A stretch of 64,000 nt of DNA from Rosa chinensis (lineage: Eukaryota; Streptophyta; Magnoliopsida; Rosales; Rosaceae), in assembly GCF_002994745.2 (NCBI RefSeq), contig NC_037093.1:15821555-15885554 (forward strand), given 5' to 3'. The notes under the pieces are model-generated. The model saw only the letters and a program-made list of their open reading frames with translations, made no database searches and was not told the origin of the DNA. Each line of letters starts with the position of its first letter. The first letter of the stretch is position 1. Of this stretch, positions 34,029 through 45,963 are shown piece by piece. Made by a program: the position numbers and the translations under genes.

Positions 34029-34191
34029 TGTTATAAAGTAGGAAGAAGATGAAGAAAGAATAGTTGGGAGGAAGTAGAAGTATATCATTCAGTCTCATTA
34101 GTCTCCTTTATATAGAGGTAGAGTTTACATCAAAGTACACAACTAATGAGTATTTACGTGGACAGCCATATAGATAATAATATTTACAACA
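34029..34191 (-). repeat. 3' LTR of the copia-type element
   Basis: 163 bp, TG...CA ended in + orientation. On the minus strand it carries a TATA-like CTCTATATAAAGG. Confidence 0.9.
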
Positions 34192-34202
34192 CTCCCCCTT
34201 GG
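34192..34202 (-). promoter_or_regulatory. Polypurine tract of the copia-type element
   Basis: The minus strand reads CCAAGGGGGAG immediately before the 3' LTR. Confidence 0.8.
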
Positions 34203-34389
34203 ATGTCCACCAATGAATGATGATATTGGACGCGCTTATTGTTGCCTCGTTAAAAACCTTGCCAGGTAACAAAAAACCCAGTAGGACAAAAATAACCCTG
34301 GTCGAAGGACAAAAAAAGCACAACACGCATATGTCCTAGGTAGCATGCTTCTGAATGCTCCCCCTGATGAGAATCTCCCCCTGATTGTT

Positions 34390-37300
34390 GCAAACCTTAA
34401 TTATGTGTGCGATAAGCTACATGTACCATATATAATGGTTTGATGTGTCTATCACTGAAGTGAGACCACGTGTGCTTTGCATATAGGGGCTCATCACAAA
34501 TTTTCATACCTGAAAAGGTTAAGCAATACCAACAAAGCTAGACGATTTTCAATAAGCCTTACCTCATATGATAAGGTTAGAAATAATCTCATATGCTCAA
34601 ATTCATACACAAAGTAATAGCTAAACAATATAAAGAAATTGACACATTTAACTTTGTATAGTTTAAAACCTTGAAAAAATCATCATGGCATGCCTAGCCA
34701 TACACATCAATATCTTTATTTATTGATATGTCTCATATAAGCTTCATCAAGAGCTTTAAGTTATTCATAACTTTGCGAAAGTTAGAATATGTTGCAACAT
34801 TATATTCATAATTCGAATTCAATAGTAGTCTCTTCATAGTACTCATTAAGGCAATTTAGATCACGTTGACTAGAACGAAATGAGTACATATGAGCTAGCT
34901 TTAGACTCTTTGATTCCATGAGTGAGCTTCAGGCTCTTTCAACCTTTCATGGACTTGCATTTGAATCATTCATGTATTTGAATCCCTTAAGGATTTGATA
35001 AGCAATGCGCTTATAATGACACTTTAGAGATTTTGCTTTTAGCAATGTGTCTTTAAGATCTTCATAATATACGATGAAAACGTGCCATAAATCTCTCATC
35101 AATATAACAGCTATATGTAACACTGTACTTATAGAAAATTGTCATTCGTATCGGGAAAGATACTCATAATCTCATGTCTCTATAAATAGACATTGTGTCA
35201 TAGTGATTTATCTTCACTTTTGATAAATACCCTTTTGTACCATGTAGGGTTAAAGGTCCAAGTATTTCATCACGTTTCAAATTCATTGGAATTGCCTCTT
35301 TCCAATTTGGCCAATAATAATGTCAAATTTTGTATGAGAACGTGATTCAATGTCATCATAGCCCTTGCAAATTTTGGTAGCTACCATAGATAATATCAAT
35401 CATCGATGATCATCCATTTTGTGATCCCACTATTCCCATATGCATGCATTAGCTATCCATATAGCTTATTAATATTGGGTACCCATTTCTCTTCTGGGGC
35501 TTTCATCATTTCTCAATAGACTTGTATCTCTTACTGGGCAGTCATATCGCATGGATGAACTTATTTAGAGAATGTGGATCTTTTATTCATAACCTCATCT
35601 AGAGCGTTAGAGTGATATAGGGCTTTATGACCTCTACTTCACGGTAGTTACAACTTTGGAACCTATAGATATGTCACGCTTCAGGCGATTGACATATTTG
35701 ATGAAATGTCCAACCATGACATCATTTATAATAGCTTTTGCAAGCTTTATTTGTGCAGCCTTGTTAGGAGCGCTAACATTTTAGTATGACAGTCTTATCA
35801 GGAGAATCATGCCATTTGGACCAACACGTTTTCCATAATTCGAGTGTGGTCTAGACTGCTTGTATAATATTTTTGCTTTAGGGAATTTTTATCCCTAGTA
35901 TGAGGATTGTATTTAGCACATGATTTTGTCACTTGTAAACCAATTCACTTCAGAAGTAGTGATTGATAAATCCTTCGTACAGTATGTATGAGGCTCAATT
36001 TGAGACATGATAAATTTACTGATTCATGCTTAGGCATGAATGATTAATTACCCGTCGTACTTCAGGTACGAGGCCTAATACGAGAAATGATTAATTCACG
36101 CCGTTCATTAAAGGCACTCTTTTTTCCCCCTAACGGCAAGAATATTGTCTCATTGAAGTAACAAATCATATGTGCAATACTGCTCATTGACAAAATTCCT
36201 CATTAGCAAATTTGCAATCACTATTGTTTAACACAATAATATTTGAACTCGACAATAAATCTCATTGGAACTTGTTGGTAATCTTACACAACATGAATGA
36301 CCAATTTTGTCATGCCAAATTAATGTATTTGGCTTGGTGAACTTCTGGTTCATAACCATATATGCCTCTTATTGTTGTGTAATATAATCCAAATGAGAGA
36401 GCGGATGTTTTTTCCAATATACACCAAGGACTTTAAGTACTGAAGGTACCAAACACGAAGACATCTCTCATTTTGGTAACATAAATGCGAGCTCTTCTAG
36501 AGCTATCCACTAAGAACTGTAGGATCTGGGATAGATTACCTTTACCTTAGTAAAGATAAATGTTGAGAGCTACTTATGATCTTTAGAGATCATGCATATC
36601 ATTGCAGCACATGTTTTTCCTTCTTTCTTTCGCCAAATTTACTTAGAAGGAAACGATGCATTGGAATCCATAAATGTTAGAACTCTAGGTTCTTAACAAG
36701 GCGACATCTTTGAATTTCATGTCACAATATTTTACTCGAAACTTCTAGTTCGAGGCTAACAATTGTGCCTTTTGTGACCCTTTAATTATACTCAAAGCTT
36801 CTGGGTCGAGTTTAAATAACTTTTGGAACTTCAGGTTCCAAAAGGAGCATGAACTTTATTTAGAGGATCCACATTAACATTGCTAAAGAACTGCAAGCTC
36901 TCATATAATCAAGAATCAAGAAACTTCAAGTTTCGATATCCTTTTGGCGATACCTTGGAGAAACTTCAGGTTCTCATGTGACTAAAGATAAAGAAACTTC
37001 AGGTTCTAATATCTTTCAATCATAAAATTCACAACACCATGTTTCAATATTATTATGGTGGAAGTCCTAGCCAAAATAAAGGATGACTCTTAACATAGCA
37101 GTGGAATATCAAGCATGTTGAAAACATCTCAGTGCTTACTTTGGTCACTTCTCTTCCAGAGTGGCTTGATAAAATCTGTCGTAGTATGGAGTGCAAAACA
37201 TGCATATGCCCAATGCTTAATTCCGTCTCACATGTAGAAAAACATTCCCATGATTTTTTTTTTGGGCACCACTTATATGGTCTTTTCATTTGCCATTATT

Positions 37301-38630
37301 CTACTTCTTGTGGTTATGATTTAGCCATTTCAAAATTGGCTTTATGATACAACCCATACAAGATGGCAAGCACTTCCAACATATGTCTCTTTTGGAGGTG
37401 CATAATGCAACTATACTCCACTAGATTAACTCTTCCGGAGTCATCGATCAATCAGATCTACAAGACCTGAGATTATTGTTATTACCAGAGCTTTAAAACC
37501 CATGAACACGATCGCATTATGTTGTTGACACAACGTTTTCATAAATGAGATATGTCAGGATTTAGAACTTCAGGTTCTTGTACAATCTCATGTTGAAAAA
37601 CAACTTACTCGAAACTTTATGATAAATTGTCTATATATTCACTCGAGACTTATGGTTCGAGTCTGCACAATTAGAACTTCAAGTTCTAAGGTGGAATGCT
37701 TTAAGCAGGCATAAAAGAAGAATGTATCAATTGACATATGAAAATTTACTCGAAACTTCTAGTTCGAGTTGACATAAAGTCAAATGAACTATGAATGAAT
37801 TATATGTGTAATAGAAGCTTCAGGTTCGAATATTTTTTCTATGAACTGCAAGTTCTAAGATTTTGTAATTTGAACTTCGGGTTCAAATAAATTTAGTGCT
37901 CGAAACTTCAGGCTCGAGGTGACTAAAGTGAATCTTCAAGTTCACTTTTAACTAATTTATATTTTATACTCAAAACTTCGGGTTTGAGTTTTACTGTTAG
38001 AACTTCAGGTTCTACTTTGAAATTTTTTACTGTTAGAACTTCAGGTTCTATTTTGAAATTTTTTTGAACTTCTGGTTCAAAAATATTACACTCAAAATTC
38101 ATATGTTCGAGGTATAGGACTGCTGGTCCGTATGAGTAACAAAAAAAATATGTACTGTAGTGAAGATATACAATAAAATAGACAAAATTGCGGGGAAATA
38201 AATAAATAAATAGATAAACTATGCAATAAAATTAACTGTGGAAACTTCTGGTTCCATTAATGAGGAAATTACACAGAACTTCTGGTCTGCTTAACTTCAC
38301 AAAATGATAATCTCTCCTCTAATCACACAAGAACATAATTTTATCTTGTGGAGAAAGTAGCTTCTAGTTTTAGCCAAGTGTTCAAAATTGAACTTCAAAT
38401 TCACATAGTGACAAGGAGGAGGAACCCAATTGGTCATGCCAAATTTTCACATAACGAAGAAGTTGAGGGACTGCAGGCCCTCATATAATCGTTGATCAAG
38501 AAACATGTGATTTCATATACTTTTGTATAACATTGAGGATCTTCTGGCCCTTGTTAATTGCATAACCTGTGAGGAACTCCATGGCATAATTTCTCATTGT
38601 ATAATTCTAGAGGAACTTCAGGTCCTCATA
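34390..38630. repeat. Hairpin-saturated interior of the copia-type element
   Basis: Dozens of short perfect inverted repeats share a loop like TTCAG/TTCTG/TGCAG while their stems differ and covary. Examples: TTTTGGAAC with GTTCCAAAA (36821-36843), ATTTGAAC with GTTCAAAT (37868-37888), TTTTTGAAC with GTTCAAAAA (38061-38083), TCGTAC with GTACGA (36055-36071), GAGC with GCTC (34924-34936), GAGGG with CCCTC (38465-38480). Others have different loops: ATTCATGC/GCATGAAT (36022-36041), AAAGTGAA/TTCACTTT (37925-37948), AAGTTAT/ATAACTT (34758-34773). Five-base stems alone would be expected by chance, but the many 7-9-base stems would not. Confidence 0.8.
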
Positions 38631-38887
38631 TAATCGAATCAAGAAATAGAGATTTCGATCACTTTTGATTACAAAATTCAAATATATATATTTAATCAAT
38701 CATAAAGAAGAGTAAATCGAACTCAATTGTGAAAATTACAACATACCTGGATTCAAGTGACTTACTCTTTCACGTACTGGTGATAAAAAAAGAATGCATC
38801 GAAGCTTTGCTACCAAAGCTGAGAACACAACATGTAAATATAAAGAAAATCGAAAGTATGACCAATTAACTAGTGACTAGGTAGATA

Positions 38888-38890
<3 letters not shown>

Positions 38891-38924
<34 letters not shown>

Positions 38925-38980
38925 CTGTTATAGACAGTATATTATATACTGTTATAGACAGTATATTATATACTGTTATA
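38891..38980. repeat. (TA)n plus 27-bp minisatellite
   Basis: A TA run (38891-38918) is followed by three copies of TATATACTGTTATAGACAG, itself partly palindromic. Confidence 0.9.
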
Positions 38981-39684
38981 TGACCAATTGTCTAGTTTTT
39001 TTTTTTTGATCCATCAAAAACAAAGGTCCATTGAACTGAATGGTCAACCAATTCTTTATACTACGGGAACAAGAGGCAATTTGCCTGGGTTCCTTAACCT
39101 CAACTTCCCCGCCGCACAATCTGCATATAATCTATGCCTCTTATCAACCAAGGTAACCTTCCTTCGCATAACCCCTGTGCTTTATACATAACTATGTAAT
39201 TACAAACAGAAAAAAACAAACGTATTCGATTATCTGATTCAATCATATGAACAAACATATTCATGCATGATTCTAAAGAAATTGGAATTCAATAGAATCA
39301 AAGGCATGCTATTTCAATTATCTAGACATACATAGTGTGTTATGTAGATATATATAGATCATTAAATAGAATCAAATACATGTACGGTAACCATGACAAC
39401 TCAAGAATATGCGTACAGAGGATTGAATCATGCATCATAAAATAATTGAGGGATTTATAGAATTATGCCATGAAATCTAAAGATAATTGATCGCCGATCA
39501 CCACATCGCACAATTGAGGGATAATGGATGCAATTAGGTCATCCAATTTTGTGCATATCCTCGTGGGTGGTTTGGATAATTGAACTATAACAACCAATGA
39601 ACCATGAAATGCAAATCAAACATATATATATATATAAGTTTTTGGTCAAGAGCATCGATGAAAAGAAAAAAAACAAAAATTGCT

Positions 39685-39705
39685 CAGCGGAGCGTGCTGA
39701 TAACG
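39685..39705 (-). promoter_or_regulatory. Primer-binding region of the copia-type element
   Basis: The minus strand reads CGTTATCAGCACGCTCCGC directly after the 5' LTR. The tRNA is not assigned with certainty. Confidence 0.55.
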
Positions 39706-39868
39706 TGTTATAAAGTAGGAAGAAGATGAAGAGAGAATAGTTGGGAGGAAGTAGAAGTATATCATTCAGTCTCATTAGCCTCCTTTATATAGAGGTAGAG
39801 TTTACATCAAAGTACACAACTAATGAGTATTTACGTGGACAGCCATATAGATAATAATATTTACAACA
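39706..39868 (-). repeat. 5' LTR of the copia-type element
   Basis: Nearly identical to 34029-34191 (GAGAGAATAG against GAAAGAATAG; TAGCCTCC against TAGTCTCC). Confidence 0.9.
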
Positions 39869-39873
39869 TCTTT

Positions 39874-40218
39874 CCATTTTTATGGAACCAATTTTAATTT
39901 TTGACTTTTTTTTTATCAATTTTTTGTTTTTTACTTTGGGTTTTTGTCCATTTACCCCATTTTTAGAGATTTTTTTCTCACTTACCCCATTAAGTTTTTT
40001 TAATTCTCTTTTATCCAAAACACTTTAAGGAGGTCTTCCTTAATACCCCATTAAGATTTTTTTTTTTGTTTTTAAATTTTTTTTAATACTATTTTGCCCT
40101 CACCCCTTTGTTACGTAGAGAGAGAGAGAAAAAAAAAATGGAAGAGAGAAAAACCATAAGAGACTTCGTCGGAGCCCGACCGCCGGAATCCGGTCACCGG
40201 CCGCTGGAATCAGGCTAA
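39874..40218. other. AT-rich flank between copia and CACTA elements
   Basis: T-rich sequence with the word TTACCCCATT repeated, and a (GA)n run near 40120. From about 40160 a GC-rich stretch with CCGGTCACCGG resumes after the CACTA element (near 51913), confirming that the CACTA element interrupts it. Confidence 0.5.
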
Positions 40219-40221
40219 CTT

Positions 40222-40340
40222 CACTACTAGAAAACAGGCCTATGGCCACAACCATTAATCTGTGGCTATTGATGGTATTGGGGACAGATTACTGTGCCTA
40301 TTGATCTTTAGCCACAGATTTCCTATCCGAGACGATTTGT
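40222..40340. repeat. CACTA left TIR and subterminal repeats
   Basis: The TIR CACTACTAGAAA is followed by CTGTGGCTATTGATGG and ATCTTTAGCCACAGATTTCC words. Confidence 0.85.
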
Positions 40341-41260
40341 ACTGACTCCATTTTCATATTTTCCCATTTTGGCACCACAAAAGCTGTCCGTCGCTGCTTG
40401 AATACAAACCCCAGAAACAACACACGCGCTCTACAAAAGTCCATCTGACAATGAACAGTATGGCTTCATGTTATTTATACTATTATAATATTTCCTATTC
40501 TATTTCACGCGCTGGTCTCTTTTGGTACCACCGTCCATCAGTCCCCATAATGTATGTCAATAAAATATTGTTTCTTCTTTAATCCGTGGCCAACTTGTTA
40601 CAACTCCCAAAAAAAATTAATCGTAAAACAAAAAAAAAAATTCTTTCCAATCTGGTTTTGATGAAATTTGGTTTTACTCATGGGCCCCATAATAGATGTA
40701 TAATGGTAATTAAATTGTCACATGGTAATTTTTTACCACATCCCCAATTCTATAATGTCAACCATCTAAAATTCTCAAATCAAACATATAATTGGCCCTC
40801 AAAATTAAATACAAATAAAATGCTCAATCATGTACAGTAATAGTAAGAAGCAAACTTGCAGTATAAAGTTCAACCCGACTGCACACCAAATTGAAAAACT
40901 AAGCAAATGAAAAAAAAAAAAACAACACATACATTTGGAGCAATAGAAACTAGAGCATAGCCCATTTCATTTATATCAACACCATGCTAAGAGTTCTGGC
41001 AGACTATACAAGTTCCAAATATCTAACACAAGTCCTAAAAAACTACCATCACAACTTCCATATATCAAAAACAAATTTCATTCTAATCCATATTGGATTT
41101 GGATAGAATAGAATTTGTTTTTGCTTTTCAAAAGAGATCCAGCCTAACTAATGGGATCCAGAAGTTGGGTATCTAATATTGTATTAATTACATATTTCCA
41201 AAAATCAGCCACCAACTTGATAACATGTTCAAAAGGGCATATTTTTGTATCCATTACCTC

Positions 41261-43746
41261 TCAAGTCATGCAGCTTTGACCAATATTGTGTCCCATTGGC
41301 ACATTTGAAGTAGAAATTGCAAGGGGATTGTCTGGTTTCTTTAGAAAATTGATGAGTAGGCCAAGATCTAACGATTCCATAGAATTTATCCCCCCTGCAG
41401 CAAAGATTTGGGTCAAGGAATTAGCACCCATTTGTTCTTGCATCATATCTAACTTCTTGTTCAGCTGCGCATAAGAAGCTTGCAGCGCCTCTTCTCTCTC
41501 GGCTGATTCTTTCAATTGTTGGGCCAAATTTGCTTCCCTTCTTACATTAGCTGCACGCTCTGCTTCATAAGCCTCAGTCAAGGTTAATAGCTGATACTTT
41601 ATCCCATTCTTTTGGGTAACAATTCCTGGAACATCCGCCTATTTTGCACCAATTCCGTATCCACGTACCCGATTACGCTTCTCAGGGCCCATCACCTTGT
41701 GAAATAGTTCATTCCGAACCTCATGAGTGACTTCTCGTCCTTCTATTCGTATGTTGTTCTCAAGCTCTTCAAATTCATCCTGCAATAAGTACATAACTGT
41801 TCCGTTGAAAACATAATGGCAGTGAAAGGCTACTGCTACTAGCTAAAACCACACTTTTTATACAATGCATATGAATAAAATATGTCTTCAAATACATCAT
41901 TAAAATTTCTACAAACAAAATACTTTGTAAAGAATGGATGTAATTAAGTTTATCTTGGCATGTAATGCGAAAATTTTGAAAACTGAATACAAAACAGAAA
42001 ATGCAAAGAAGGTACCCTTAGAGCACTTACAAATTTTTTCTGAGCTTCCTCATTATTGGGCTGAGGCTTAGATGGATCTTTTTGCCTTGAACCATATACG
42101 ATGCCAAAGAAAGTCACCCTATCAAGTACCTCTCCAGGATGCTCACATTCCTACAAACAAATCTATTTTCAGGATTTTTGTGGATAAGACCATACCAGCC
42201 AATTCATCCACTCTCAAACTTCAAGACAAATAATTCAAACAAGATATATACATGAATTCATACATGTCAGCATATCTTACTACGTAATTGAAATAAATAA
42301 TGGAAGCAAAGAAGAGTAATACACAATTTAGAGTTAAAAGCACATTCCTAAGTTGTAAGAGCACGAAGTCATTAATATGTACTGATTATAATTCAATCCA
42401 AAGGGTCAGATAATGAAAAAATAATTCCAGAAAGGCAAAGCAAATGACACTGCTCTCTCGTTATGAATAATTTAGTGATTAAGTGTGTACAAATTTTCAC
42501 AAAAAGAAGACAACACATCACTTCCATCCACTACTTAATTAGCATAAGTAATTATACTTTTGCATTCATCAAGTTAGCACCTTGTAGCACTACTTAATTA
42601 ACCATGACTAATTATACTTTTGCATTAATGAAGCCAGCACCTTCAGGCACTACTTAATTAACCATCAGCAACTATACATTTGCATTCATTAAGTCAGCAG
42701 GAATATATAACCGTTCTGTCAGTAATTAAATGTTGCTGGAAATGAATATAGTTTATAAAAGTATTACCCATTGGTATCGCATTTGAGCATAGGTTTTTGT
42801 TCCAGTTGTCTGATGCAACTTTAATTGCTGTCGATTTGTTACATTTGTCTCTGCAACCTCCTGTATTTAGGTTAACTATCATTACATGCAACCACAAAGC
42901 TTATGTACCAAAACAATTTGAAAAAAAAAAAATTATTAAAACATTAGAAACAATGCAACCTGATTTTTTGTTTCGTCCCATGTACTCACTAACGCACGCC
43001 ATTGTCCCACGTGAACGTGTTTATTGCCACATATGAATCTCCTTTCCATTCCCATGAAAGGTTTGTACCATTTTTTCTTCATCTTGTACTTGAAAGATCT
43101 CCAACGCTCGTGTAATTTATCCACAACCACATCTTTGATGTCAGCTACCAATTTTAGAGTTTCAGGATCTGACCAATCCAATGCATCCTAAGACAATGAA
43201 CATATATATTCATTATTATAGAATATATAATGTAACTAAAACAGAAACTGTTTTAAAGTAAATACATACTTGAACAGTTTGCCATGCCTCATCTACTTTG
43301 CCTGCCTTGCAAATCTCTGCCCAATTTTCAGCATTGAGAGGAAAATTGGAGCATTCACTTGCAAGTTGTCCAATGAATCGACCAAATTCTGCAACTTTTT
43401 GACTTGGGCCAACAGGCTGCCCAATGGCATTAAATTGGAGTTTCTCTCGTCCTTCTAATGCAAACTTAGGCTTATTCTTTCCTCGAGTCTTGCGAGTCTT
43501 TTGCTTACGCTTCTTACTTGGCCTGCTATTTGCACCACTGTCATTGACATTTATTGCCGGTTCAATCGACACCTCATTGCCAACAGTTGGGATTGTTGAT
43601 GATCTTACAGTATCATTTACGTTCACAGGAGGGGATGATTCTAGCCTTGTATTTCTTGCAGCAGGGATGTTCATCATGCTCATGAATTCTTCATCATCTG
43701 AGAGTCCTCCAATTTGAGGAATCATTTTCTTCCAATATACAGCCAA
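41261..43746 (-). pseudogene. CACTA Transposase_24 (Ptta/En/Spm, TNPA-like) gene
   Basis: Five exons can be placed from splice sites: 43746-43270, 43187-42960, 42860-42768, 42150-42031 and 41779-41261. Their lengths sum to 479 codons in one frame. The N-terminus is disordered, with a basic patch (SKKRKQKTRKTRGKNKPK) that may be a nuclear signal. Then comes the domain core: LHERWRSFKYKMKKKW, then TYAQMRYQW, then EVLDRVTFFGIVYGSRQKDP. A coiled coil follows (about 41560-41440, EAERAANVRREANLAQQL). In Spm-type elements such proteins bind subterminal repeats and assist excision. A TAG at 41642-41640 interrupts the last exon just before the coiled coil, so the full protein needs readthrough. The true start may be the ATG seven codons further in. 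Confidence 0.8.
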
Positions 43747-44917
43747 ATTCAGAACTTATTGTGAGGAAAATAAAAGTTATGAGTAATTATATAAATTGAG
43801 GCATTGGATTCAACATATGAAACAGTTAACCTCATCAAATCACACAATATATACACTACCTAAGACTATGATTTATAAAAGATCGATATTTCTCTACAAA
43901 TTCAGACATGCATTGAAGTGTACGATTGATGATATAAAGAATTCTTATTTAACAGAATGATTACCTTACTTCTGTAACGATTGGTTGAGGATGAGATGTA
44001 CCCAATGAAGTTTGTTCAGAACCACATAGGTATCAATGAATTTTGAGTTGCAAAATAGAGATCAGTTGGATTGATTTGGGGATTTTGGTGGATAATAGAG
44101 TTTTTGGTATAAGCTGGCATTTCAGATGGATGTGATTGTAGAGATGGAGTTAGAATCTTGCTAGTACGTGAAGATTGTGTTTTAGGAAGATTATGGATCT
44201 GCCATGGATATTATGGCATTAAGATGAATGCAGAGAGATTGAGATTGAGATGAAGTAGGTGACGGCAAGACATTCGGGACTAAGAGAGAGGTTAAAGCAT
44301 TTTAGACCACTTATATCTTTCATTCTTTCTTATTATATTCTATTTAAGAAATTAGGGTGTTTAATTTTTCCTTTTGCCACAACTTTTTACCTCTTCCCAC
44401 TCATTTTTGCCGCTTTAGTTTTGGACCCTTGTTTTCAATTTTCATTTTTGATTGTTAATACCATATAGCGACGGCCAGATATTTTATTATATGTTTAATG
44501 TTTCACTCTTGCGGCATTTGGCCATGGATGCTAAGACTTTTCTTACTCAAACTAAAACAATCAATGAGTATATATTAATTGATATTATTGTTGAAATTGA
44601 ATACTACATCACCATACAGTTGTGTGTGTGTGTAAAGCCATTGATTCCGGTTTGTTTTTATCCACTGATGATGATCTCAAACTGTGCTTGCAGTGAGATT
44701 CCTTTTGTTTCTTCTCTGCTATGTTTATAAATTTCCTTCCAGTTATGATTCCACATCGATATTGGTCTAAGTTTTCATTATTCTAAATTTGACAATGATC
44801 TCAAAAGCAATTATTGACGTTATTTTGTGTGCACTATATAACACCAACACTTGCATCTAACACCAACACTGGCATGACATTTTTGTTCATTTCAAAAACT
44901 TTGTCAAGTTCACCAAA
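43747..44917. other. Intergenic inside CACTA element
   Basis: Lies between the head of the minus-strand Transposase_24 gene and the head of the plus-strand ORF, so it may hold divergent promoters. Short ORFs at 44259-44468 and 44452-44730 have no known domain. Confidence 0.4.
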
Positions 44918-45427
44918 ATGAAGAGAGGTTCATCTAGGAGTGCTAAGGTTTTATTTGATGAGGGTCCATCTCCAGAAAATCAACCACCTCACTCACCGGC
45001 ATCTTCATCTAATACACCCCCTAACCCAAATGCTCAATTATCCAAAGATATACTACGTATCTATCTTACCCAATTTGTCGACGGCGGGGATGTACTGGAA
45101 ACTAGGGTCACTCGACCGAACCCAAATAACGGCGGCTACCAATTCACAACGCCACCCCGTGTCAACAGAAGTCGGCGACACTCTGGTCCTCATATGTCAC
45201 CTACAACCCATTTACCAACTAATAGCCTCAATATATCCAGGGAATCAAACACGGATTATGAAAGCACGACACATTTTTCAGGAAATCGAACACTTGAGAG
45301 TTGTGCAGATTCATTTATTGGGGTTGTTCCATCTTCAGTTGTAGAGATTGGTACATCTACTGCATCCCCACAAGCTAAACCTCTGAAGCCAAAGAAGGAA
45401 AAATATCCAGGCTATGAATCATTTTAA
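44918..45427 (+). CDS. Unknown 169-aa ORF, antisense within CACTA element
   Basis: The ORF begins MKRGSSRSAKVLFDEGPSPE in a good plant start context (CCAAAATGAAG). It is rich in Ser, Pro, Thr and Asn throughout (PPHSPASSSNTPPNPN), has a basic C-terminal patch (KPLKPKKEKYPG), and shows no signal peptide or membrane segment. It is probably disordered. I recognise no family. It lies tail-to-tail with the TNP2 gene and head-to-head with the Transposase_24 gene. It could be an element-specific accessory protein, a captured host exon, or a chance ORF; the length and even composition make pure chance less likely. Confidence 0.45.
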   Translation: MKRGSSRSAKVLFDEGPSPENQPPHSPASSSNTPPNPNAQLSKDILRIYLTQFVDGGDVLETRVTRPNPNNGGYQFTTPPRVNRSRRHSGPHMSPTTHLPTNSLNISRESNTDYESTTHFSGNRTLESCADSFIGVVPSSVVEIGTSTASPQAKPLKPKKEKYPGYESF

Positions 45428-45479
45428 GTTTTTCATTTTTACCATAAAGTTTCTATCAATCTTGATCATAATTGTAGTA

Positions 45480-45700
45480 GTGATGGTTGTTTGTTTTTCA
45501 ATTATCTTCAAGTTTTTACGGTGTGTGTGTGTGTGTGTGTATAACTAAGGCATGTGTTATACATGCTAGCTAGTATTGTTCCACTTTGTAGTAATGACGT
45601 TTTTTTTTAAATTATGTTCAAGTGTTTAGGGTGTGTGTGTGTGTGTAACTAAGGGATGTGTTATACATGCTAGCTAGTAATGATCCACTTTCATTTGCAT
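45480..45700. repeat. Tandem ~125-bp duplication with (GT)n
   Basis: The sequence TTCAAGT..TTTA.GGTGTGTGTG followed by ATACATGCTAGCTAGTA occurs at about 45504-45590 and 45618-45695. Confidence 0.8.
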
Positions 45701-45963
45701 AACCCAATCAATCATCTGTGCTTGCTGTTCCAGTAATGAAGCTAAATACAAAATTAAGGACTTCAGTATTCACTGAGCCAATGGAACTGCACCAATATTA
45801 ATTATCAACCAAAGTACTTCATAAGCAAATTACCAAGTGCATAACCATATTAGAGAAAGGAAGAAAGTCTAAAAAGAAACTCATTTCCCATAGTCTAAGA
45901 CTCAGCAAAATACATAAAGACTGTAACAAAAATATAGCAGGAAGTAGACAAGTCCATTAGCAA

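Larger units (their letters stand above)
34029..39868 (-). mobile_element. Non-autonomous copia-type LTR element, 5.84 kb
   Basis: 163-bp LTRs (TGTTATAAAG...TTTACAACA) at 34029-34191 and 39706-39868 differ at only about two bases. The target duplication TCTTT lies at 34024-34028 and 39869-39873. On the minus strand CCAAGGGGGAG directly precedes the left LTR (polypurine tract), and CGTTATCAGCACG follows the right LTR (primer-binding region), so the element points left. No gag-pol ORF survives. The interior is filled with short inverted repeats (34390-38630). Confidence 0.88.

Noticed and set aside
35100..36100. Copia gag-pol in the interior of the 34-40 kb element
   Set aside because: Minus-strand translations gave only short, unconvincing stretches without integrase, RT or RNase H motifs.
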